Shown here: piece by piece, positions 35,291 to 46,546 of the stretch
Position numbering within the stretch: position 1 is the first letter of the stretch
Layout of the letters: each line of letters starts with the position of its first letter
Origin: Salmo trutta
Taxonomy: Eukaryota; Chordata; Actinopteri; Salmoniformes; Salmonidae
Assembly: GCF_901001165.1 (NCBI RefSeq)
Contig: NC_042971.1
Location: 11,491,471-11,555,470, forward strand
Direction of reading: 5' to 3'
Length of the DNA stretch: 64,000 bases
The notes under the pieces: generated by a model
Databases searched by the model: none
The model's input: only the letters and a program-made list of their open reading frames with translations
Told to the model about the DNA's origin: nothing
Made by a program: the position numbers and the translations under genes

Positions 35291-36109
35291 AAATGTCATA
35301 TTCATTCATATAAATTCACAAATAAAAAAACATTCTTCCTTGTTTTCTAAAAGGAGTTCGAGCAGTACATTAAAATAATTCTACATTATTTGAATAAGAA
35401 AGCTGTATAAACAGTCAATAGGTGTATGTCAATACGTGTCTGTAATTTGTTGTACACCCCTAGGTCCTGCCTCCAGGGCAAGATTCATGACAACAGAGAT
35501 CGCCAGCTTGTATCATAAAACCTGGAAATGAGTTACCTCTGGTTCGTTCAGCCGTCCCTATGGGAAAATTAATGGGGAATGAATAAACGCCGAAAATAAG
35601 GTCTGAGGTTAACACAGGTTTAGGAGATTTTGTTCTATGAGATAATATCAGTCATGACCTTTCTCAATTATGAAGCCTTTATGTACTTTTTAAAAATACA
35701 TAAATGCTTCAAAATTCACAAAAAGGGACATTAGCTGATGAAGATGATATCATAGAACAAAACGTATAAGATCTCCTAAGCCTGTGTTTACCAATGACCA
35801 TATTTTCGGTGATTATTTAAAAACCCTACAAAAACGGCAGTTATTTCACCATAGACAGGCTGGTTGTTTAGCAACAAAACCAGATGCATGTGCAATTATG
35901 TGGTAAAACAGACAGGGTTGGCTTAGATTGTTGACAACATGTAAACTATATTTCGTCTCCAATGTTTCTTGAAAACATGAATACATTTGCACAATGATCA
36001 CTTGTTTGTCTCTCAAATACATCGTTACATTTGATGGTTAGCTAGCTAGTGAATTTTAGCCATATTAGCAATGACATGAAATGAGTCAAAACACCTCAAA
36101 ACAAGACAG
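35291..36109. other. Unassigned, with a long imperfect inverted repeat
   Basis: AACACAGGTTTAGGAGATTT (35610-35630, running on to TGTTCTATGAGAT) is mirrored by ATCATAGAACAAAACG and GATCTCCTAAGCCTGTGTTT at about 35749-35790. A spacer of roughly 100 bases separates the arms. No coding sequence recognised. Confidence 0.45.
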
Positions 36110-37050
36110 CCTGGTCTCATATACTAGACATAACATAGTAACTTAAATCCGGGCCACCTAAATTAGTAAAATGTTCCTTTTTGGTATGGTTACATAAGAC
36201 AGAAGGTTACTTTAAGCAAAAATGAAAGGAGGGTGGTTGGTCGGGGTGAGTGAGTGAGTGAGTGGGTGGGCATATAACCCTAAGGTTGCGTGTTTGAATC
36301 TCATCACGGACAACTTTAGCATTTTAACTATTTAGCAACTTTTCAACTACTTACTACTTTATAGCTACTTTGCAACTACTTAGCATGTTAGCTAACCTTC
36401 CCCTAACCCTAACCTTAACATATCATACATTTTGCAAATTCGTAACATATTGTACGTTTTGGACATTCGTTACCAGGGCCTAAAATTAACACCCGCCACC
36501 CGTCAAATGCGGCTAGATTTTGGCATTGGCGGGTAAGAATGTCTAATTCACCAGCCACGTTGGCAGATGGTCACACACAGGGCTCTACAATGCAAGAATT
36601 TAATTTAATTTTGTTTCATATCTGGTAATACACAAATAAATAGGAATCCCTGCTGGGGGGCTGTGTGCGCTGTGAGTGAAGTGCTGAAAGATTTGTTTTT
36701 AGAAACAATGCACACAGGCATAACAGTTGGTCTAACTACTAAAGTGAGACCTTATCCTCATGTTTCCAAAAATATTTTGACTGGTAAAAAATCTTAGTGG
36801 CTGGTAGATTTTTTTACTTACTTGCCACAGTGGCCGGTAGAACAGGTAACATATTGTACATTTTGCCAATTCGTAACATATTGTACAAATTGTAATTTGT
36901 AAAACATATTATACGATATGTAATTGAAATGGGTGATGGACATCCACAAATTAATACACACCATACGAAACATAACATATACAAAAACTAGTGTCATAGA
37001 TTTACGTACAGAATAATACGAAATGCTCTGTGACCTGGTTGGGTATCAAG
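36110..37050. mobile_element. Dispersed repeat with inverted CCTGGTCTCA-type ends and a tRNA-like segment
   Basis: The left end is CAGCCTGGTCTCATATAC and the right end is GCTCTGTGACCTGGTTG, which are roughly inverted. At about 36240-36320 GGGTGGGCATATAACCC followed by TTGCGTGTTTGAATCTC resembles the A- and B-box layout of a tRNA-derived SINE. A different block (36475-36845, CACCCGCCACCCGTCAAATG) interrupts it. Related sequence flanks the solo LTR at 32653-33083. Confidence 0.5.
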
Positions 37051-37514
37051 AACAAGATGAAACTAGCTGAAACGAGTCACTTACTATTCCCCACATGGCA
37101 GTTTATTTTCATTGTTGGTAGCTATCTGGCCACTCAGACTCACAACAACTCACGGACTTCTGCCCATTGATGTGTGCACATCGTTTTTTGTGACGTTGTT
37201 AGCTAACCCATGTATAGGATTTCCCCAAAGAATAAGTGACCTATTATTATATTAGAGTCTAAATTGTTATACATGCTTTTAAATTACTGTAATATTTGTA
37301 AATGTAGCACCAATTTCCCATTACTCAGTAAAACAATCATTTTTCCCATGTTCTGGGTGGGTGTCAAATTAAAATTGCAAAACATTTCACAGAGCTTAGA
37401 CTAACTGCTGGTGGAGTACTGGTGGAATTCCACCTCCAATTCAAAGGGAATCCTCCACGCCTAAACCGGCCTAAACTCACTCAAATGCAAAGTGTGACAC
37501 TGTCTCAGAAACAA

Positions 37515-37555
37515 CCAATCAGAGCAGACGTGGGTGTCGCTGTAGTACTATAAAT
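37515..37555 (+). promoter_or_regulatory. foxi1 core promoter candidate
   Basis: CCAAT at 37515-37519 and TATAAAT at 37549-37555 are spaced as in a typical vertebrate core promoter. They predict a transcription start near 37580. This places the in-frame ATG at 37570 at or upstream of the start site, which supports the downstream ATG at 37744 as the translation start. Confidence 0.6.
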
Positions 37556-37743
37556 TGACCAGGTGAGACATGTGGCAGGTTGTGATGCACCTGTACTGGA
37601 CACAAAATAGTCTTGAACAGAGTGAAAGGCAAATTCACCTCTCAGCTAGAAGCAGAGGAACAGATAATACTGAAGAAAAGCGAGAGCCATTTATCAGACT
37701 GAAGAGACCAGCTGCCAATCCAAGGACCAGTCTGTGGGTGAGC

Positions 37744-39082
37744 ATGACGTTGTTTGTGCCACAGAGCCTCTCTCCACCTCCATGTGGGACCCAGTACCCC
37801 AGTCTGAGACAGGAGTCTCCAGAGTTCAGCCTGTACAGCGACAGCTTCTGCAGCCCTCCAGCCGTGCCTAGCCTGCAGCAGGCCACCCCTCCTGCCTACG
37901 ACCTGGGAGACTACACCAACCCTCCTACCAACCCTTACCTGTGGTTCAATAGCCCAGAGCTCAACAGTGTTCCCTACATAGGGGGACCCACGGGGCCAGC
38001 CTGTGGGCCCTATGTGCCCCAACACTACAACATTCAGAGGCCTTATCTGGGTGCTGATGGGCCGGGGGTTGGTGTAGGGGACCTGAGCTGGTTTTCCATG
38101 CCCTCTCAGGAAGAGCTGATGAAGCTAGTCAGGCCACCCTACTCATACTCTGCCCTTATTGCCATGGCGATCCATGGGGCCCAAGACAGACGGCTCACCC
38201 TGAGCCAGATCTACCAATATGTAGCAGACAACTTCCCCTTCTACAACAAAAGCAAGGCCGGGTGGCAGAACTCTATTCGCCACAACCTCTCCCTCAATGA
38301 CTGCTTCAAGAAGGTGCCCCGAGATGAGGATGATCCAGGTAAGAACATTTCATGTTTTAAAAATTGGTCTTTTAATTTCAAGGTGTTCCATGTCGACACA
38401 ATTTTCTATTTACAAAAGAGAAATGTATACATTTATAACCTTTAAAAAAATTGTGTAATGTGTCTCAGACAGATATTAACTCTTGCCCAACTATGTGAGA
38501 GCAAATCCTTAACAAACATGTCTTATGTGTCTCCTTATAGGCAAGGGTAACTATTGGACCTTGGACCCCAACTGTGAGAAGAGGTTCGACAATGGCAACT
38601 TCCGTCGCAAGAGGAAGAGGAAGTCAGAATCCCTGCCTGGCGACGGGGGCTCCTCAGGTTCTGAGTCATTAGAGTCCAGCCCCAAACACCCCAACAACAT
38701 GAGTGACGTGTCCAGCTCCTCTGACCGCGGCCCCTCCCCCATCTCCTCAGCCCCCTCCCTCTGCCTGAACAGCTTCCTGTCTCAGATGGCTGAAGTGGGG
38801 ATGGAATCAAACACAGTAGTGGCAGATACCCTCCACACACCCAGGCTGCCTATAGAGGTACCCCAACTGGCCTCTCCGTCCCAGGGATACGGCTCCTACT
38901 CTCCCAACGCTACAGTGCCTCACTGGGAGGTCCATATGTCTCATCCGCAGCAACCTACCATCCCTTCCTCCCCTCCCCTCTACCCTGGGGGCTACAGGGA
39001 CTCTGTCCTCTCCCGGCTCAGCAGCCAGATATACCCAGCCTTGGACTCAATGCTTTACCAACAGGAAGGCACAGAGGTGTAA
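37744..39082 (+). CDS. foxi1: Forkhead box I1-type transcription factor, two exons
   Basis: Winged-helix transcription factor; family members specify ionocytes, otic and pharyngeal ectoderm. Exons 37744-38338 and 38541-39082 join at CCAG/GTAAGA and TTATAG/GC in correct phase, giving 378 residues, the length of human FOXI1. The forkhead domain is about residues 129-225 (RPPYSYSALIAMAIHG, QNSIRHNLSLNDCFKKVP, KGNYWTLDPNCEK) and ends in the basic RRKRKRK at about 220-226. The N-terminus has the FoxI pattern (PNPYLWFN-like NPYLWFNSPEL; PSQEELMKLV), and the C-terminus ends EGTEV as in FOXI1. I chose ATG 37744 over 37570 because it aligns with the human start and has A at -3. Zebrafish foxi3a/foxi3b may be the true orthologues by position, so the name could be foxi3. 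Neighbouring lcp2 matches human 5q35. Confidence 0.93.
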
Positions 39083-39317
39083 AGCACAACTGATAGAGCC
39101 ACTGTACTCCATAGGGCATTCTGCCTTTGGGCAAACTCTCACTACAATGTCTTCCTCAGCAGAGAATGAAACTGCACTGAACTCATACTAAAGAGGATGA
39201 TTTACAATGTTTTTTTCCCCTCTTAATTGATTGTATGTATATTGTTTGCTGTTCCATATACTGTCTTTATAATATGAACTCAACTATCTGTCAAATATTT
39301 GAGGAATTCTTGGCTTT

Positions 39318-39393
39318 AATAAAAAAATGGGTTTTGTATGTGATGTACGTAAATGTCCTGTCATCAAGATTTGTTCAGATTTTTTTAAATAAA
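39318..39393 (+). terminator. foxi1 polyadenylation signals
   Basis: AATAAA occurs at 39318-39323 and 39388-39393, about 240 and 310 bases after the stop codon, so the 3' UTR is probably short. Confidence 0.6.
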
Positions 39394-39988
39394 GAACAAC
39401 AAAAATAATAAATTCTCATTGCTATATTTCTGGGAGTATTTATTGTATGAAAACACATTTAAAGAGGCAAATGCAGTATATGGTCAAAACATGATTCATT
39501 CTGAAATAACTATTTAGGATGGTACTTAAACATGATATCATGCAGTTTGATCAAGATCTGATTGCCAGCGCCTTTGATTGAGATAAGACAAGTCAAGCTC
39601 CCATTACAGTCAATGATCTGAGAGACAGGGTGTGAAATGAGCGAGGCCAAGAAACCGTTAAACACTGAACAGGATGGGGGAGAAGACAGGTGAGAGCCAG
39701 GGGAAAAAAAGATATATGCCACAGAACTTGTTCCTCAAGGTTGCCCTCTGCTCCCATTTACAGTTACAGCCCCCTCTCATCACCTCTATCTCCCTTTATT
39801 TGCCCCTCTTGGGTTCAGGGTATAAGCTAATGCCTCTCACCATTAGTCAGCCATGCTTTTGGAGACATAACAACCTATTCAACAGATACATTTCATTTTG
39901 AACTATATGAACAGTACACCTAAAAACTTTAAAAGGCTATTTGCAATTGTGTGCTATTTCTCATATTGGTAAATACAACCTTTAATCT

Positions 39989-40199
39989 AAAAGGGTGGGA
40001 CAGAAACGGGACAGGTGTGTAGTCTATATTTTACATGTCCAAAGGAGAAAAGAGGCCATTCGAAGTTGAAATGCCACACCCACCTCCATGCAAGGGTTTG
40101 GAGGTGGGTGTGGCATTTCAACTTCGGATGGCCTCTTTTCTCCTTTGGACATGTAAAATATAGACTACCTACCTGTCCCGTTTCTGTCCCACCCTTTTT
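39989..40199. repeat. 211-bp near-perfect palindrome
   Basis: Two arms of about 100 bases (39989-40088 and 40099-40199) are inverted copies around the 10-base loop TGCAAGGGTT. I count about three mismatches. The outer ends are AAGGGTGGGACAGAAACGGG and its inverse. No coding role is seen; ORFs in both arms are mirror images. Confidence 0.92.
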
Positions 40200-40967
40200 A
40201 CAATTCAAATTGAGTTCTGTTCAAGTCACATTATTAAATGTAGACTTCAAAATCTTTCTAGCACACCATCGACTTGAAGCTTCTTTTAGCTTCTCTATGC
40301 CATAATGTAGAGTATCCACAACTCTACAACCTGGGAATCAATGTGAAAGTAGACTCATTACATACAGTATACGGCATGTATTTATTTGCTTGAACTATTT
40401 TGCTTTCATCTCGTCACAATGTATAAACTGCTGACTGTAACATTAAAATCTCACACCTCCAATATTCACCTGAGCTAAAAAACATGTCACCTCAACAGAT
40501 TCCACTGAGGAGGTCTGTAAGATGCTGAGGTCAACATCTGTAGCCCAACGCTTAGCGCCATGGGAACCAGCACCCCATTTCTCCCTCTGAGTAGCAGGCA
40601 GCAAAGGGGGACAAGAGAACATGCTTGAGGAACCATTCCCATGTATATCTCTGGCAAGGAAGAATCTGTGGAGAGGCACGAGAGAAACATTGAGTGAGAA
40701 ATTGAAGGGAGGAATGTGAGGAATGAGGAGAAGGGGGTAGTGGATAATGATCCTCTCTACAGGCCTCAGCGCCCTCCAATCCATCTCTCCTCTCCTCACC
40801 CCCCTCATTCCACACCTCCCCTGTTACTACTCAGTCTGGAAGGTGAGTGAAGGGTGAGTGAGGGTTCCCTTAACATGGAAGCGTGATCACTTGTCATAGT
40901 GGTTTTGGCTGTGTGATATTCACAGGTATAATCATTTGCCTCTGTTCTCTACTTTGATGCTTCCTTC

Positions 40968-41168
40968 CCTCTTGGGCTCCTGAGTGGCGCAGCGGTCTAA
41001 GGCACTGCATCTCAGTGTAGGAGGTGTCACTATAGTCCCTGGTTCGAATCCAGGCTGTATCACATCTAGCTGGGATTGGGAGTCCCATAGGGCGGCGCAC
41101 AATTGGACAAGCGTTGTCTGGGTTTTGTTCTTAACTGACTTGCCTAGTTAAATAAAACAATAAAAAAT
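40968..41168 (+). mobile_element. tRNA-derived salmonid SINE
   Basis: GGGCTCCTGAGTGGCGCAGC (A-box region) and GGTTCGAATCC (B box) are followed by GGGCGGCGCACAATTGG and a LINE-type tail, TTAACTGACTTGCCTAGTTA, and AATAAAACAATAAAAAAT. This is the layout of the salmonid SmaI/SlmI-type SINEs. Confidence 0.88.
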
Positions 41169-41169
41169 C

Positions 41170-42950
41170 CCTTTCTTCTGTTAGAGAAGAAGTGTGAATG
41201 GTTGGTTTTGACACTAAACCGTGTCAAATATCAATACAGTATGTGTCCTTACTGTTACTTGTGCTACGTAAACTCCACACTTCTGCGGTATCCAAAATGT
41301 AAGATATAAGAGTGAGTCAAAGATTTACATTTAACAGCCTGAGATCACCTCAGATGAAAGAGGCCTTGTGACATAGTCTCGGAAAACCCAGACCTAGGAG
41401 CAACAGCAGACATTGGTACATTGTGGGAGGCGACCTGTCTGTCTAGAGAGACTCCTTGTGAGGAGTTGCGATATACAGTAATCGCCCCACCTTGTCTAAT
41501 TAGCCTAATGAACCCTCAGGCGTCCAATCACTCTGTCAGCGCATGACAACAGCCGCCTCGTCATTACCCATTCAAATCTGATACGAGTGGCATGTGCCAC
41601 ACATCTCTAACTATAGCACCATCGCCGCAACCACCCCACCCACATGCTCCAGTGACCCCATCCTCATGTGTTTTTAATTGACACAATACTATCTTGACTG
41701 GATGAAACAGCCCTCTCCTTTCAGACGTGTCATAAAGAGGGGGTTAATACGCGACCAGCGATCACAGTAAGTGTGCCGTGTGTTTACGGTCCTGTGCCTC
41801 CTCAACTGTTTCTGTCAGTGTTGCTTATGTTGGAGAGATAGATTTCTTTTGCCTTTAGCTTTCTGCATGACGGTAGTGGAAAAAAAATCACCTTCATCTC
41901 AATACAGCATGCAGTAACCAGCTCAGGCTCCCTAAGTTTTTAAAAATGCCAGGCCGATTTAATTCAGGTAAATACAATTGCTATGCATAAGCGATTAGAA
42001 AGAATCTAATAATTAGATAAAACCCCAATATGTAAATGAATGTCTCTGACAAGTCAAATAGATCAACAGCTGCCAGATAGTTGTAAATGAGGGGCTCAAT
42101 GTGTCCTGTGTGGCATGTGGTATGTGCCGGTGGTCTGTCTCTAGTTCACAGGTGTCTCTAGCTCACAGCAGGAGCACGTCTGAGGCCAAAGAGGGTGCAA
42201 ACGGCATCCGTCTCTCTGCTCGTCCACACGCTCAGTCTAAAACCACATGGTATTGTTAAAAAAGGGGGCGAATGGCACAGTGGATCACTTCTACCTGTTC
42301 GAACGCTTCTCTCCTGATTCACTGTCATATCCCAACATTTCTAGTGGCTTGATCGAAAAGGCATTTTCATCACTACCTCGTCAATTCAGCCAGGTTCTTT
42401 ACTTTAATTTGAAAAGACCTGCTGACATTCATTGACATGGAAAAGGCTCTATCAGACATTATATTTAATGAATACTTTTTTTCTCTCCAGTTGCTTTGGA
42501 GCAATATTGTATCCCAAAAGACGGGGTTGAACAGTATGACCGTGATTTACCCATATTGTGTCCTACGCTGAATTTTTTTGTTGTTGTTCTACTCTCATCT
42601 CCCATTGCATCAGCGTCCACCTGCACATGTATTGCGTTGTTTTAGGAAGTTACATATGATCATAATGTAGCTAGGTAATTCCTGAGTAATCATTTAATTA
42701 TATTACTGTAATACACCACATACACAGTTCATTGTACCAACCCTAACGTGAGTACATTCAATCCAAACCAGTAAACCCATTTGACACAGAGAAAGGTGTG
42801 CTACCATCCCAACTGGGTGAATCACTCAATGACTCTAATTAAGGAGAGGTGGGGGAGAGTAATCTGGACCTTAATACCAAGACCCCAGCCTGGCAACACT
42901 GGGGCAATAATAACCCAGTCAACACTAATACACTGATAAGGCCGGCATGT
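41170..42950. other. Single-copy-looking sequence downstream of foxi1
   Basis: No gene and few repeats recognised. 41450-41700 and 41930-42080 contain homeobox- and GATA-like AT-rich motifs (TCTAATTAGCCTAATGA; CTAATAATTAGATAAAA) in non-repetitive context. They could be foxi1 enhancers, but that is only an inference. Confidence 0.35.
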
Positions 42951-42951
42951 A

Positions 42952-42952
<1 letters not shown>

Positions 42953-43008
<56 letters not shown>

Positions 43009-43033
43009 CACACGCACACACACACGCACACAC

Positions 43034-43098
<65 letters not shown>
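42953..43098. repeat. CA microsatellite
   Basis: About 146 bases of CA dinucleotides, interrupted in the middle by four CG-containing variants (CACGCACACACA). A locus likely to be polymorphic in length. Confidence 0.98.
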
Positions 43099-43099
<1 letters not shown>

Positions 43100-43100
<1 letters not shown>

Positions 43101-43735
43101 CAGACACAGACACACACTTCTCTTCACTTTATTGACCTTGCCCCATCAAATGACACAAGCGTTCATCTTTAGTGATACAACAGGGCAGGCATAATGCTAT
43201 CTCTATCTGCCCTTGGTAAGATGGGGCACCCATTCAGATGAGTAAATCTGACGAGATGCCTCACGTCCAACGACACAGTAAGTGTGCCTTGTGTTTACTG
43301 ACACATTCCACAACAATAGGACTGTATTGTTGGTAAACACTGATGCTGATGGGGGGTAGAGATGAACACCTCACTATGCCCTCGAGCGCAATCATACAGT
43401 TCCGGAAACAAACTGTTGGATCCACCCAAAGAAGGAAGAAGAGGGATACAGAGTATGTAGAAGACATTGTGTTTTTATTTGTTTGGTACAGTTCAAAAAT
43501 ATGATCAGAGTTGAGTAAGAGCATCAAAGATATGAATTACATTTTAAGACATTTGAGAAAGTTGATTGTTATGACTTTTCCCCAGATAGTATTATCTTAT
43601 TGCAGGTATTTTACAAGAACAAAGGCCTCATTGGGGGATTGCTCAGTAGACTGACATTAAACCCATATTTACATTGTCTTCAGTTGGAATTTATGTCTCA
43701 CAAATATTGCTAAATTAATTACACGTGTACAGTAT
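43100..43735. other. No recognisable gene or repeat
   Basis: Short ORFs on the minus strand lack visible homology. AATAAA-type and simple AT motifs only. Confidence 0.3.
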
Positions 43736-44012
43736 ACAGTACCAGTACCTGTCAAAAGTTGTACTATTTTCTACATTGGTTGAGAGAATGCCAAGAGTGT
43801 GCAAAGCTGTCATCAAGGCAAAGGATGGCTACTTTGAAAAATCTCAAATATAAAATATATTTTGATTTGTTTAACACCTTTTTGGTTACTACATGATTCC
43901 ATATCTGTTATTTCATAGTGTTGATGTCTTCACTATTATTATACAATGTAGAAAATAGTACAAATAAAGAATGAGTAGGTGTGTCCAAACTTTTGACTGG
44001 TACTGTACGTCA
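43736..44012. mobile_element. Deletion derivative of a Tc1-like element
   Basis: The ends are inverted: CAGTACCAGTACCTGTCAAA on the left and TTTTGACTGGTACTGTA on the right. Inside is only a remnant of the transposon's ends (ATGCCAAGAGTGTGCAAAGC, then TTTGATTTGTTTAACACCTT). It belongs to the family of the larger copy at 57412-58640. Confidence 0.8.
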
Positions 44013-45120
44013 GAACATAATCCAGTTTTGGCCTGCAGTGCTTTACCCTGGGAAACATGATCTTAAATGGTGGGGTTGTTGGTACAATATTCCTCTTACC
44101 ACAGACATAATCCTTGATAAATTTGTCCCAGTGCCCATTCTTGCTATTCCCACAATTATAGCTCCAGACTATTTGCATAGGAATATGGACGGTACAGAAC
44201 ATTGCCAAAGCGGTATTTGGATTGAGAAAACATGACCTCAATTGCCCGTCTAGCGTTGCAGATGTTATATTAACTACTATGTTGTGTCTTACCAATTTCA
44301 CTGAACTTAATGAACTTTTCCACTTTACTTTTGTTGTATTTTCAGTGTGTTTATGTGGGGTTTACAACGGTTACTCTCCACTTCACTTTTTTTAGACTAA
44401 GGCTAATTCTACTGTGTATCCTCTGATGAAACCAGAGGGCTGAGCGGGTTTCTATGGCCCACTTTAGATGTCCTGATCACATAACAAAAGGCTCATGTAC
44501 ACTGTCATGTACACTCTCTTGTACTCTCAAGGCGCTTGTACATGGTCCTTGCTGTCCCATTCCAAACACAAGACATGGAATGACAACACTTTGGGATTGT
44601 TGACAACCATTTTATTTCCAATATTCTATTATGTGCAGTATATCCATTATTTCCCCATTCATATTGAAGATTATGGGTCAATTTATGAAACTGAAAAGTG
44701 GCATTAGTTCAAATACTGTCTGATAAGATTAGAGGAAGGAAATTGATCACAAGCAAGGATTTATATATACACTAGATTACCATCTTGGCACTCCCCCACC
44801 GTTATAAAAACTATTTTGCAAGCTCTAGAAATGCATTATTAATGGCAACAACAAAAAAATACACATTTATTCTATCACAGACACATTAATGCATATTTTT
44901 AATTATATTATTATACTGTATATAAAACATTTTTCTTAAAGTATAATTTTTAGAGATAACTAATGTTACTGTGCCTACTACAACAACAAAAATACTTCTA
45001 TATATTTCATTGAAATAGTGTAGAATTCCATTCATTCTTATGGAGGACTGCTCCTTCTGGCCGACCGTTGGCTTCAAAGCCTCTCAACGACCAATACATA
45101 GCATCCGCAATCCAGGGTTT
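44013..45120. other. No recognisable gene
   Basis: AT-rich sequence with short ORFs lacking homology. I see no clear repeat family. Confidence 0.3.
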
Positions 45121-45556
45121 ATTTATGTAACAGTACTCATTTTGCATCCGTTTCACCTGTCCCTGTGATTGACTCCACCCCCTCCAGGTGTCGCTTATTT
45201 TCCCCAGTGTATTTATCCCTGTGTTTCCTGTCTCTCTGTGCCAGTTCGTCTTGTATGTTTCCAAGTCAACCAGCGGTTTTCCCGTTCTCGTGCTTTTTGC
45301 ATTTCTCTTTTTTCTAGTCCTCCCGGTCTTTACCCTTGCCTGTTTCTGGACTTTGTACCCGCCTGCCTGACCATTCTGCCTGCCTTTACCATGAGCCCGT
45401 CTGCCACTCTGTACCTCCTGGACTCTGATCTGGTTTTGACCTTTTGTCTGTCCACGACCATTCTCTTGCCTACTCCTTTTGGATTAATAAACATTGTAAG
45501 ACTCCAACCATCTGCCTCCTGTGTCTGCATCTGGGTCTCGCCTTGTGTCATGATAG
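45120..45556 (+). repeat. LTR-like repeat
   Basis: Promoter-like and C/T-rich sequence (GTGTATTTATCCCTGTGTTT) is followed by a polyadenylation-like TTAATAAACATTGTAAGACT and ends CTTGTGTCATGATAG. This organisation resembles a solo LTR from a different family than the TGTCACGTCC group. No target duplication was found. Confidence 0.4.
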
Positions 45557-45559
45557 CAC

Positions 45560-46546
45560 CAGTCATTGAGATTTACTCTGATAGAAACAGTACAAAATTG
45601 CACGTCATTGCAATGCACGGCTCACCATCCAACTCTGCACTCACGCACGCTGGTTTTGTGCTTGTTTACTGGGCAACGTAGATACAACAATATATCATAT
45701 TTTCAACATTGTACCTGATAGAAACAGCACAAAATTGCACGGCTGACCATCTAACTCTGCACTCACGTACTGTGCAAAATATACGAACCTCCCCACCAGA
45801 CACAGTAAGTTGCTAGCTAGTATTAGCTGGAATTCTCTACAACAAAATCCAAAACAAATATGCACAAAAAATTCTGCATCTTATGTGTGATGTTCTAATA
45901 ACATTTACAAAAATGTATCTAAATTGTACATTCAAATCATCACTTGGGAGTATAAAAATCCCTTTTGACGTACAGAGCTTTGCAACCAACAATTTACCTC
46001 TGGTTTGGTGCTTGTTCACTGGGACGATTCTAACTGAAACATCCTCCCTCGTAAGCAAGCCACGCAAACCAGCCAATAAGATGCCATATTGAGTAGGTGA
46101 AGGCAAGACAAAACCAAAAACCCATTGGCTTAACAAAGTGGCAAGGGGAATCACCAATAGAACCCTGTTACATATACATCACTGATCACAACATAGATGA
46201 CCTTTGGATGGTGCAAACTTGAGGACATCCCTGGACAACTGTAACCAGTGTGAAATGGCTAGCTAATTAGTTGTGTGCACTAGTAGTTTTTCCAATCGGT
46301 AACGCCACTTGCTCTGAGACCTTGAAGTAGTTGTTTCCCTTGTTCTGCAAGGACCGTGGCTTTTGTGGAGCGATAGGTAACGATGCTTTTAGGTTGACCT
46401 TTGATGTGTGCAGAAAGTCCCTGGTTTAAGCCCAGGTTGGGCCGAATAGAGGGAAAGACGCAATACTGTCACACAACCATGCTTGTCAGCTAAAGCACAC
46501 AAGCTAGATTCTATTGTATTTGGAAAGAACAGATAAGATATGAACG
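45560..46546. other. No recognisable gene; short direct repeat
   Basis: GTACAAAATTGCACG-type and CCATCCAACTCTGCACTCAC sequences recur at 45588-45640 and 45718-45770, an imperfect direct duplication of about 50 bases. Otherwise unassigned. Confidence 0.4.

Noticed and set aside
36240..36320. Functional tRNA gene
   Set aside because: The A/B-box-like sequence lacks a credible cloverleaf and lies in a dispersed repeat; it is more likely SINE-derived.
37642..38025. 127-codon minus-strand ORF over foxi1 exon 1
   Set aside because: Shadow of the GC-rich foxi1 coding sequence.
40980..41060. Functional tRNA gene at the SINE head
   Set aside because: It has a B box but continues into the SINE body and LINE-type tail.
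42822..43172. Cys/Val and His/Thr repeat ORFs
   Set aside because: Low-complexity translation of the CA microsatellite on both strands.
44495..44707. Small membrane-protein-like ORF
   Set aside because: No homology, no splice context and AT-rich composition; likely chance.
45169..45681. 170-codon hydrophobic ORF
   Set aside because: It lies in LTR-like repeat sequence, C/T-rich on the plus strand; the hydrophobicity is compositional.
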